Source: CAZSXU01 sp964610505 (GTDB lineage Bacteria > Arandabacterota > Arandabacteria > JAGLYR01). From it: 64,000 nt of DNA. The translations under genes and the position numbers were made by a program. The number at the start of each line of letters is the position of its first letter. Position 1 is the first letter of the stretch. The notes under the pieces were generated by a model that was not told the origin of the DNA, did no database searches, and saw only the letters and a program-made list of their open reading frames with translations. The stretch is taken from the NCBI GenBank assembly GCA_964610505.1, contig CAZSXU010000014.1, forward strand, positions 38,401 through 102,400, given 5' to 3'. Shown piece by piece: positions 25,136 through 32,656 of this stretch.

Positions 25136-27184
25136 CTAGCGCGTGATATACAGCGATGTGCTCCGCGCGGTTCGTGTGTCGGCCACCAGATCATGCACGC
25201 CCACGGTCACACGGTAGACGCCGGGTTTCAGCGTCGTAAGATCCAGCGACAGGTGCAGGGGGGCGGAGCCGGATGGATACCGGTGCGTGAAAGTACTGGC
25301 GATGTGCGGGGGCGTGGACGGTTTCCGGCCGAACAGCCGTCGTGCGGCATCCCAGAAGCTCTCTTCCTCTTCGACGTCCAGAGGAATCACGCGCACCGTG
25401 GACTTGAAGTGGGATTGCGCGCTCTCATCCAGGGCGAGTCCATAGACCTCGTAGTAGAGATTCACGGGCTTGGAGCGCCGGAAGCGGTGAGAGGGCTCGG
25501 GTTCCACGCGCAGGGAGACCTTATTGAACCGGCTCTTGCCCGTGGCGGGCTTGATCGAGCGGGCCAGCTCGATGTCGCTGATCTCCAGTTCCCGGCCTTC
25601 GAAGGTCCGGGCGACGATTCCGACCTCGGTCACTCCCAGCACCTCGGCGGCGGCGTCTTCCACCTGAACGGCCGCAAGGTAGGTCCCGGGTTTGAGATCG
25701 AAGTGGCACTGGTCGACGATCTGGGCGTCCCTCAGCAGCTCAAGGGAACCGGCCGGCTCGGTGATCACGGTCGTGGATTCCGCCGCCACCACGTGCCAAT
25801 CCCGATCGTAGATCACGATTCGCCTCTCGAGTTTGCTGCTCCACCCCTCGGGGTCCTTCCGGAAGTGGAGCTCCCGTCCCGGCACCGTGTAGTAGATTTC
25901 CTGGTGTGTCTCACCCCGGATGCGGGAGAAAGAACAGGCGTCCGCGATCAGGCGAATCTCCTTGCCCTCGTATTCGGGCACGTAGAATTCAGGCAGCTGC
26001 CGAACGAGGATCTGCCAGCGCTTGGCCGACCCTCCGTCCTTTTCGGGTTCGAAGTCGAACGGAAAGCCGAATTCTCCGTTCAAGAAGCGGTCTTCGAATC
26101 GGAAGCGGAACCTGTGGCCTCCGATGTGGTAGCTCCACATCTCGTTGGGCCGGAGATTCTCGGCGATGTAGCAGGTCATCTCCGTCGGCGGACCGTAGCG
26201 GACGTAGGATCGGCCCCGGTCGGAGTACCGGCCCTTGAGCCCCGTCTTCTCCGAGGTGAAGTAGAGGTCCGCCTTGAGAATCCTCCGGTAGTGCTCGAGA
26301 AGCCGTTCGTTGACCTGGGTGGCGAGATACGGATCGTGCTCCCGCCAGAATCGCCGCGCCAGCTCCGCCGTGCTGTCCGGATCGATCTTGCGAAGAAACC
26401 TCTGCAGCGGCTGGGACGCCACCTCTTCGATTCCGAGGAAGACCAACTTGTCCTGCACGTCCATTGCGGAGATCGCCCGGGCGTACTGAGTTTCCGCCTC
26501 CTCCAGCCGCTCCAGGTCATGGAGCGCCAGGGCCATCACGAAGCGCATTTCCGTGTCGTCCGGGTTCATCTCAAGCGTTCGCGTCGCGATGTCCAGCGCG
26601 GTCTCGGGATCCTCCCTCTCTATCGAAAGCCGGGCGAGATGGAACAGGATGTCGCGATCGGTGGAGCCCCGGTCGGAGGCTTCTTGAAAGCAGTCGTGGG
26701 CTCGCTCCAGATCGTCGTCGTACTGGCGGAAGGTGAGCCAGCGACGGATGTAAATGAGGCCCCGTTCGAGGTAAGCCTCGGTCAGTTCGGGGTCGATCTC
26801 GATGGCCTTGCGGAAGCAGGCCTCCGCGTACCGATCGAATGTCTGGTTCACGTAGACTCTGCCCAGCGCAAGCTGGTAGTCGGCGTTGTCGGAATCGTAC
26901 CGAAGGGCCAGACGATACTCTTCGACGGCGAGGCGGCGGCCTTCGATCGTGTCGAGAGCCGCGTAGGCCTCGGCCAGCTTCGCGTGAGCGTCGGCGAACT
27001 TGAAATCCTCGTGTACGGCCCGGCGGAGAGTCTCGATTGCTTCGCTGAAGTTGCCCTGGTCCAGGAATCTGAGGCCAAGATGGTAGCTGCGCAGGGCCTC
27101 GTCGCGGCCGGCGTGCGCCTGCCCTGTGAGAAGAAACACAAGGACTGCCAAGACTAAGCCAACGTACCGGTGATGGCGGTTCAT
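25136..27184 (-). CDS. secreted TPR-GWxTD protein, paralogue 1
   Basis: 682 residues from ATG at 27184. The frame is open to 27211, but the promoter at 27191-27218 excludes that start. Signal peptide about 1-23. TPR repeats (LGLRFLDQGNFSEAIETLRR, DYQLALGRVYVNQTFDRYAE, LFHLARLSIEREDPETALDI) fill about 25-240. GWxTD region: FWREHDPYLATQVNERLLEH and RGRSYVRYGPP. A beta-rich C-terminus ends in TRSTSLYITR, where the paralogue ends in TGTSTTFYVTR. Both proteins also share RRFGRKPSTPPHIA-type and KPV-YYEVYGLALD segments. It follows the PEGA gene by 51 nt but also has its own leaderless promoter. Confidence 0.82.
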   Translation of the reverse strand: MNRHHRYVGLVLAVLVFLLTGQAHAGRDEALRSYHLGLRFLDQGNFSEAIETLRRAVHEDFKFADAHAKLAEAYAALDTIEGRRLAVEEYRLALRYDSDNADYQLALGRVYVNQTFDRYAEACFRKAIEIDPELTEAYLERGLIYIRRWLTFRQYDDDLERAHDCFQEASDRGSTDRDILFHLARLSIEREDPETALDIATRTLEMNPDDTEMRFVMALALHDLERLEEAETQYARAISAMDVQDKLVFLGIEEVASQPLQRFLRKIDPDSTAELARRFWREHDPYLATQVNERLLEHYRRILKADLYFTSEKTGLKGRYSDRGRSYVRYGPPTEMTCYIAENLRPNEMWSYHIGGHRFRFRFEDRFLNGEFGFPFDFEPEKDGGSAKRWQILVRQLPEFYVPEYEGKEIRLIADACSFSRIRGETHQEIYYTVPGRELHFRKDPEGWSSKLERRIVIYDRDWHVVAAESTTVITEPAGSLELLRDAQIVDQCHFDLKPGTYLAAVQVEDAAAEVLGVTEVGIVARTFEGRELEISDIELARSIKPATGKSRFNKVSLRVEPEPSHRFRRSKPVNLYYEVYGLALDESAQSHFKSTVRVIPLDVEEEESFWDAARRLFGRKPSTPPHIASTFTHRYPSGSAPLHLSLDLTTLKPGVYRVTVGVHDLVADTRTARSTSLYITR

Positions 27185-27190
27185 ATTCCC

Positions 27191-27218
27191 ATTATCCGCC
27201 CGATCACGCACTCGTCAA
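27191..27218 (-). promoter_or_regulatory. promoter giving leaderless mRNA, GWxTD paralogue 1
   Basis: Minus strand TTGACG (27218-27213), 16 nt, GATAAT (27196-27191), six bases, ATG at 27184. Same spacer, same -10 and same distance to ATG as at 24500-24527. Confidence 0.7.
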
Positions 27219-27235
27219 GGGCGTCTGGAGAATCG

Positions 27236-28882
27236 TCAGAAGGGAACTCGCACGCCGAGGGTCAGCATGCCCGTCGACGGATCGCCCGTCAGGCTGAGCC
27301 CTGCCGAGGCGGATTCGGGACGTTCGGGAACGAGGAGCGCGGCGTCCACCAGGCTGTAGAGGTAGATTCCCACGGAGGCGGCCAGGAACATCCGGCGGGT
27401 CGCCTTTCGGTCCTCGACGCGGTCGTGCCGCCGGTGGGCCTCATCCCAGGCCGAGGAAATGGTCTCCGGAGACACCTGGTTCAGGTACCGGTTCCAAGCG
27501 GTGTCGTATTCCTTCACCGCTTCGTTGTACGCGTCCGTCGTGATGAGGAGACCGAACAGGGAACCCAACTGGGCCGCGGGGAGGAGAATGCTCCGAATTC
27601 TCTTTTCCTGGTGCCGCTGGCTCCAGCCGGGGATCAGGATTCGATAGAATCCACCTTCGTCGGACTTCGGGGCCCACTCCGGCTCAAGAAGAATCTCCTC
27701 GTTGGGAAGCACGTTTGCCTCGATCTCGATGGTCCGGTAGCCTGGAGCCCGAAGGCGGAAGGTCCGCATCCCCGCTACGACCGGCTGAGCCAGGACGGGC
27801 GCCCGCCACGTTTCCCTGCTCTCATCGAGCAGCGCCACGGTCGCCCCCGCCGGCGACGTGCCCCGAAGGGTGACGTATCCCCTGAGAGGATTGAGCGTCA
27901 CGCGGAGATCGGAATTCGCCCCCGGGAGGACATCCGTCCTCAACCGGTACTCCTCGTACCCGGGAAGGCGGAAGACGAACCGCCGCTCTCCGAGCGGGAC
28001 CGCCCACCTGAGCGGTGTGGTTCCAAGCAGCTCGCCGTCCATTTCGATCCGCGCTCCCGGAGGGCTCGAGAGGAGATGAATCGAGGTTCGCTCGGCCTCC
28101 AGCTCAACCGCCAGTGTCTCCGAGGCCCCTTCGGTGAATTCGATCGTCTGCGTCCACACCTGGTGATTCTCGAGATTCAGGGTGACCTCCGTCCGGCCCG
28201 GCCGCACGGAGTTGATGATCGCGGGGGTTTGTCCCTTGGGGTGGTCTCCGAAGTAGACCCGGGCGCCGGCGGGTTCGGATCGAACGACCAGCTTGGCCGG
28301 AACCAGAAGACGCGCATCGAGTCTCGATTCCTCCCCGGCCCGAATCTCCACGGTTGCACGGTAGTCGGCGAATCCTTCGTGGTGGATTCGAAGATCGTGA
28401 TCCCCGGCGGGGATCACGGGAAGGTGGAGAGGAGTGTGTCCTTTCTCCTCGCCGTCCAGAATGACGAGAGCGTCCTCGGGCGTCGAGAACACCCAGAAGG
28501 TTCCTCGGCCATCATTGAGCGTGAGTTCAACCGTCGTGAGTTCACCCACACCCACGCGCACGCGAGTGGAGGCAAAGAGGCCGGCCTTTTCCGCTTGTAC
28601 CAGGTGCCATCCCGACTTGAGCGGGAGGGGGGCCAGGGGAGTGACCCCCTGAAGTTCCGAATCGACTCGAACCCGGGCGCCCGCAGGGTACGTTGTGACG
28701 AGGAGATTCCCCAGATCGAGCAGCAGGTCTCCCGGAGGCGGCCCGAACGAATTCGCTCCCGCATCCCGGCCGCCGCCCTCAGGGGCCGAGTCGAAACCGA
28801 ATACCGGCAACGCTGCGAGAACGCCCATCAGCAGGATGAAAGTTCCCGGAAGCGTCTTGTTGCCGAGCCTGAGAATCTGCAT
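27236..28882 (-). CDS. secreted multi-PEGA protein with DUF5683-like C-terminus
   Basis: 548 residues from ATG at 28882. Signal peptide about 1-31. Five PEGA or PEGA-like repeats follow, beginning at LLVTTYPAGARVRVD, FWVFSTPEDALVILDG, LVVRSEPAGARVYFG, IHLLSSPPGARIEMDG and VTLRGTSPAGATVAL; PEGA is a small beta domain common in surface proteins. The last 150 residues (FYRILIPGWSQRHQEKRIRS, later LAASVGIYLYSLVDAALLV) resemble the membrane-associated part of DUF5683 proteins. Start is 14 nt after the stop of the NHL lipoprotein gene, so they form an operon. A cell-surface or periplasmic scaffolding role is likely; no enzyme motif is seen. Confidence 0.8.
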   Translation of the reverse strand: MQILRLGNKTLPGTFILLMGVLAALPVFGFDSAPEGGGRDAGANSFGPPPGDLLLDLGNLLVTTYPAGARVRVDSELQGVTPLAPLPLKSGWHLVQAEKAGLFASTRVRVGVGELTTVELTLNDGRGTFWVFSTPEDALVILDGEEKGHTPLHLPVIPAGDHDLRIHHEGFADYRATVEIRAGEESRLDARLLVPAKLVVRSEPAGARVYFGDHPKGQTPAIINSVRPGRTEVTLNLENHQVWTQTIEFTEGASETLAVELEAERTSIHLLSSPPGARIEMDGELLGTTPLRWAVPLGERRFVFRLPGYEEYRLRTDVLPGANSDLRVTLNPLRGYVTLRGTSPAGATVALLDESRETWRAPVLAQPVVAGMRTFRLRAPGYRTIEIEANVLPNEEILLEPEWAPKSDEGGFYRILIPGWSQRHQEKRIRSILLPAAQLGSLFGLLITTDAYNEAVKEYDTAWNRYLNQVSPETISSAWDEAHRRHDRVEDRKATRRMFLAASVGIYLYSLVDAALLVPERPESASAGLSLTGDPSTGMLTLGVRVPF

Positions 28883-28896
28883 CGAAGTCGGCCCTT

Positions 28897-31251
28897 CTAC
28901 TGCCTTTCGAAGACGAGGATGCGGTGTTGATACGTATCCGCGATCCAGACCAAGTTGCCCGCCGGGTCCACCCAGAGCCCGTCGGCGGGGTTTCCGATGT
29001 CGCCGTCGCCCCAGGTTGAGAGAAGCAACCCTTCGGAATCAAACTTGTGCACGACCCCGTCGCTCTTCAGAACGAATACGTTGCCGCTTGCATCCGCGGC
29101 AATGGCTCCCGGAACGCTGCCCGTCCCGAATCCGCCCCAGGAACCGGAGAACACCCCGGTGTCGCTGAACTTCTGAATCCTCCGGTTGAAGCTGTCGGCC
29201 ACGAAGACCGAGCCTTGCGCCACGGCCAGACCGTACGGCGTATCGAATTCGCCCGAGGCCGTGCCTCGCCCGCCCCACTGGCCGAGGTACACGCCGTTGG
29301 GGTCGAACTTCTGGACCCGGTGATTCCCCGTGTCCAACACGTAGAGGTTGTCGGAATCATCTGCACAGACGTCCCGGGGAAATTGGAACTGGCCGTTCCC
29401 GGTTCCCCGCCCCCCGATGCTCCAGATGTACGCGCCGGCGGAATCGAACTTGGCCACGCGGTGATTGTTCTGGTCGGTGACGAGGAGTGCTCCCTGGGCA
29501 TCGGTTGCCAGCCCATAAGGGCTCTGAAACGGCGTTGCGCCGGCCAGGGTGATGTTTCCGAGATAAACCTCGGGACGGGAGAATATTTGCACTCTGGCGT
29601 TATTGAGATCGCTGGCATAGATATGGCCGCGCGCATCCAGGGCCACGTCGCGAACCACCTCGAACTCTCCGGGTCCGGATCCCCGCGCTCCGTAGGAGGC
29701 GACAAGGACGTAGCCGTGGCCCGAAGGAACATGGGTCGAGAACGACCACGTGGACCGAGTGCTTTCGGCGCCCATCCCGTCGGTTGCCGCTACGGACCAG
29801 TAATACGTATGCCCGGGTTCGAGAACGGGCACCGGAGCCGTCGTGTCCGGTAGATCGGCCGCCAGGACATCCGTCGGGTCGGGGTCCGTCCCGAAGTAGA
29901 CGGTGTAGGTGATCGGGTCCTGTTCGACATCCTCACTCTCGCCCCATGAGAGGCGAGGCAGGAGGGACCGGTCGGCGGAGCCGTCAGCCGGAAACGGGCG
30001 TGCCGGCGCCGCCGGAGCCCGGTTCACCGCCGTGAAGACACATGCCAGCGTGTCCGTTCGCCCAGCGCCGTCCTTCACGATGAGGCGAATCGTTTTCGAC
30101 CCGAACACGCCGTACGTATGTGCGGCCGTTCTCTCCGTGGCCCACGGTGTCCAGGATTCTCCCTCATCCCACTGCCATGCGAACAGGAGGTTCTCGCCGG
30201 GCGTCACGCCCAACGAATCGTACGACGCGGACGCGTCGACAGTGAACCCTCGCGCGCTGTCGGGGGGAGATACGTCGAAGAGCGCTACGGGGGGGCTCAG
30301 ATCCACGGCAACCGGAATTGTATCGGGCCCGACCTCCACAAGGAAGTCGTCCTTGCACCGCACGACAATGTCTTTCCAGCCTTCTGTGCCCGGAAATTCC
30401 CACTGAAGCAGCAGGGAATCGCTCCCAACCGGCAGAGGAGTCCAGAGGGCGGGCTCCGGGTCTCCCGTGTTCCGGATCATGAGAGAGTCGGCTCCCGCCG
30501 AGCGAACGATGAGCGAGGTCGTCAGGTTCCGGAAGTACGCCGTTCCCTCTTCGCTCAGGACCGCGCAGTCGGCGATGGGTTCGCGGTAGGTGGTGTCCAT
30601 CACCGTCGGTGAGAGGCGACCGTCCGTGTACATGATCTGGAGGTATACGATTTTCGGTCCCTCACCGGCGGAGAGCAGCCAGTCGGTCACCTGATTCTCG
30701 TAAAGTTCCCAGTCGCAGCCGGCGAAAGTCGAATCATTGGCGATTCTCATGCTGTCGGCTTCGCTGGCCAGGACACTCAACGCCACCCGTCGGGAACCCG
30801 TGAACTGGGTGTCTCCGTCGATCTGAAGGATGGGACTCGTTTCCAAAGAAACCACCGCAAGGTGAGAGCCGGAGGAAATGCGGCCGGCTTCGTCCCGGGC
30901 AAGCACTTTGTAGTAGTACCGCTGTCCGGGCGCCGCCTCTTCGTCCAGGTAAGACGTGGTCGAGACATCGACAGCGCCCAGGGTGTCGGGTTCCTCGAAA
31001 AGAGACCACTCGCTTCGAAGCACGATCCATCCGGCGATCTCCGTCATGCCCGGCGCCGTCCAGGTCAGAACGACGGCACTCCCTTGAAGTTCGGCCGCCA
31101 GTCGGAAGGGGTCGCCCCCCTGGACCTCCGTGGCCGGATCCAGTGGATTCAAGCGTTTTGGAGGATCGGGGGTCTCTTTGGCACACCCGACACCGAGCAG
31201 TGTCGCAGCCGCAATGATCTTACCCCAGGGAGCCAGACGGTTTCTTCTCAT
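28897..31251 (-). CDS. lipoprotein with Fn3, PKD and NHL beta-propeller domains
   Basis: 784 residues from ATG at 31251. Signal peptide with lipobox LLGVGC, so lipidated at about Cys23. Order of domains: Fn3-like (AELQGSAVVLTWTAPG), a low-similarity beta region, PKD-like (PPVALFDVSPPDSARGFTVD ... HTYGVFGSKTIRLIVKDGAG), a second Fn3-like unit (LEPGHTYYWSVAATDGMG), then NHL repeats to the end, e.g. PYGLATDAQGALLVTDQNNH and FPRDVCADDSDNLYVLDTGN, about six blades. The last blade closes with HRILVFERQ. NHL propellers bind proteins or glycans. Expressed from the promoter at 31325-31352 and followed by the PEGA gene. Confidence 0.85.
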   Translation of the reverse strand: MRRNRLAPWGKIIAAATLLGVGCAKETPDPPKRLNPLDPATEVQGGDPFRLAAELQGSAVVLTWTAPGMTEIAGWIVLRSEWSLFEEPDTLGAVDVSTTSYLDEEAAPGQRYYYKVLARDEAGRISSGSHLAVVSLETSPILQIDGDTQFTGSRRVALSVLASEADSMRIANDSTFAGCDWELYENQVTDWLLSAGEGPKIVYLQIMYTDGRLSPTVMDTTYREPIADCAVLSEEGTAYFRNLTTSLIVRSAGADSLMIRNTGDPEPALWTPLPVGSDSLLLQWEFPGTEGWKDIVVRCKDDFLVEVGPDTIPVAVDLSPPVALFDVSPPDSARGFTVDASASYDSLGVTPGENLLFAWQWDEGESWTPWATERTAAHTYGVFGSKTIRLIVKDGAGRTDTLACVFTAVNRAPAAPARPFPADGSADRSLLPRLSWGESEDVEQDPITYTVYFGTDPDPTDVLAADLPDTTAPVPVLEPGHTYYWSVAATDGMGAESTRSTWSFSTHVPSGHGYVLVASYGARGSGPGEFEVVRDVALDARGHIYASDLNNARVQIFSRPEVYLGNITLAGATPFQSPYGLATDAQGALLVTDQNNHRVAKFDSAGAYIWSIGGRGTGNGQFQFPRDVCADDSDNLYVLDTGNHRVQKFDPNGVYLGQWGGRGTASGEFDTPYGLAVAQGSVFVADSFNRRIQKFSDTGVFSGSWGGFGTGSVPGAIAADASGNVFVLKSDGVVHKFDSEGLLLSTWGDGDIGNPADGLWVDPAGNLVWIADTYQHRILVFERQ

Positions 31252-31324
31252 CGGATCTTCGAAAGAATGACCTGAACAGGAGTCCCGGAAAGCCCAGTGG
31301 GCAGGGGAACACGTAAGTCTTGCT

Positions 31325-31352
31325 ATTCTACCACAGCTTCGACCTGAGTCAA
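31325..31352 (-). promoter_or_regulatory. sigma-70 promoter for NHL lipoprotein operon
   Basis: Minus strand TTGACT (31352-31347), 16 nt, TAGAAT (31330-31325). Leader of about 66 nt to ATG 31251. Confidence 0.6.
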
Positions 31353-31418
31353 GGTGCAAGCGCCGGGTCTCTGCAAAAATCCCCCCGTAGGCGGCGGGCG
31401 GTCTGTGGCCGGGTGATC

Positions 31419-31447
31419 TTGACTTTTGACGTTTTCGAGGGTATGGT
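31419..31447 (+). promoter_or_regulatory. sigma-70 promoter for PEGA/Kelch operon
   Basis: TTGACT (31419-31424), 17 nt, TATGGT (31442-31447). Predicted start near 31454, well before ATG 31638. Confidence 0.5.
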
Positions 31448-31637
31448 AAGGACAGCCCCTGGGATTGCCATTCCCGGCCTTCCCTGTGCCGTGGAGGGGT
31501 GCAGGGCGGGGCGAAGAATCGCCGGAAGAGGATCGGGCACACATTCCGGTACCGGCGAGTCGACGGATTCAAGAAAGACCCATCGAGGGTCGATAAGGAC
31601 CGGACCCAGACGCTCGAGAGCGGGAGTGGCGCCGCGC

Positions 31638-32645
31638 ATGGTAATCCGTGACCGATTCAAAGCCTCTTTGATCTTCCTTATATTCTGCCTGTGGCCGACC
31701 TCGAGCTTTCCGGCCGCCGATGAACCCGACATTGCCCGAGGCACGCTGGCCGTGCGGACCGAACCCCGGTCGGCCAACGTGTACGTCGACGGGCGCTTCT
31801 ATGGAATGACCCCGGCGGAGATTGAGGTGGAAGCGGGGCCGCACGACCTGCGGATCTTGCTGGAGGGCTTTATGGTCGTGGAGCGGCGGGTCGAGATCCT
31901 CGGTGGGGAACGGATCGAAATTGCGGCGACCCTGGATCCTGCCGCGATTCTTGTGGCCAAGAGTATCCCGGGAGGGGCGGACGTCCTCGTGGATGGAGAG
32001 AGAGTCGGTACGACGCCCGCGGAAGTCCCCGTCCGGCCGGGTGTGCGGGTGGTATCGGTGACGAAGGAGGGTCACGAGTCGTGGGCCAACAAGATGTGGT
32101 TCGACGCCGGGGAGAAACGCTGGGTCAACGCAGAACTTCCCTACAAGTTCGGCCGCCTTGAGATCCACTCCATCCCGAAAGGGGCCGCGGTCTTCCTCAA
32201 CGATGAGGAACGGGGCACGGCCGACCCTCTCCTGTTCGAGTCCATGACGCCCGGAGTCTACGATCTTCGTCTGGCCCTGCCGACGTACGAAGACAGGGTG
32301 AAAGAAATTATGATTGAGAGGGGAGAAACGCTCTCCGTCGTCGAGCGTCTCACACACACCCCCGCCTATCTCGAACAGGAGCGACAGAGGCGGGAGGTTC
32401 GAAACGCGAAGATCCGCAAGGTGGTTCGCATCACTTCGATCGGTGTCGGGGTGGTTGCCGCGGTCTACGCCGGCGCCCTTCACAGCGGCGTCAAGGATCG
32501 CGAAGAACAGTATCACCGGACGGCATACGCGGAACAGGCGCTCGAGTACAGACAGGAAGTGCGGGACTGGGAAGAGAGACGAAATCTCTGGGGAGCGGTG
32601 GCGACCCTGACGTTGTCCGTGGGAATCATGACCTTTGTCTTTTGA
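31638..32645 (+). CDS. secreted PEGA-domain protein with C-terminal membrane helix
   Basis: 335 residues from ATG at 31638; the frame is open upstream but the signal peptide begins here (FKASLIFLIFCLWPTSSFPA). Three PEGA repeats follow: TLAVRTEPRSANVYVDGRFY, ILVAKSIPGGADVLVDGERV and LEIHSIPKGAAVFLNDEERG. After a charged stretch (YLEQERQRREVRNAKIRK) comes a hydrophobic helix (VVRITSIGVGVVAAVYAGAL), a charged loop, and a final hydrophobic segment at the C-terminus (ATLTLSVGIMTFVF). Similar in build to the PEGA protein at 27236. The downstream lipoprotein gene starts within 12 nt of its stop. Confidence 0.8.
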   Translation: MVIRDRFKASLIFLIFCLWPTSSFPAADEPDIARGTLAVRTEPRSANVYVDGRFYGMTPAEIEVEAGPHDLRILLEGFMVVERRVEILGGERIEIAATLDPAAILVAKSIPGGADVLVDGERVGTTPAEVPVRPGVRVVSVTKEGHESWANKMWFDAGEKRWVNAELPYKFGRLEIHSIPKGAAVFLNDEERGTADPLLFESMTPGVYDLRLALPTYEDRVKEIMIERGETLSVVERLTHTPAYLEQERQRREVRNAKIRKVVRITSIGVGVVAAVYAGALHSGVKDREEQYHRTAYAEQALEYRQEVRDWEERRNLWGAVATLTLSVGIMTFVF

Positions 32646-32656
32646 CGGTGATTGAA

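Larger units (their letters stand above)
31252..31637. other. divergent regulatory region
   Basis: 386 bp between two envelope-protein genes. It contains one promoter per direction (31325-31352 minus, 31419-31447 plus) about 70 bp apart. The plus-strand mRNA would have an unusually long leader of about 180 nt; no defined structure was recognised in it. Confidence 0.5.

Noticed and set aside
25115..27157. 680-codon plus-strand frame opposite GWxTD paralogue 1
   Set aside because: The minus strand has signal peptide, TPR and GWxTD motifs conserved with its paralogue; the plus frame has none. The same holds for 20158-21213, 27170-28930, 42124-43428, 58522-59790, 60518-62539 and 62350-63966.
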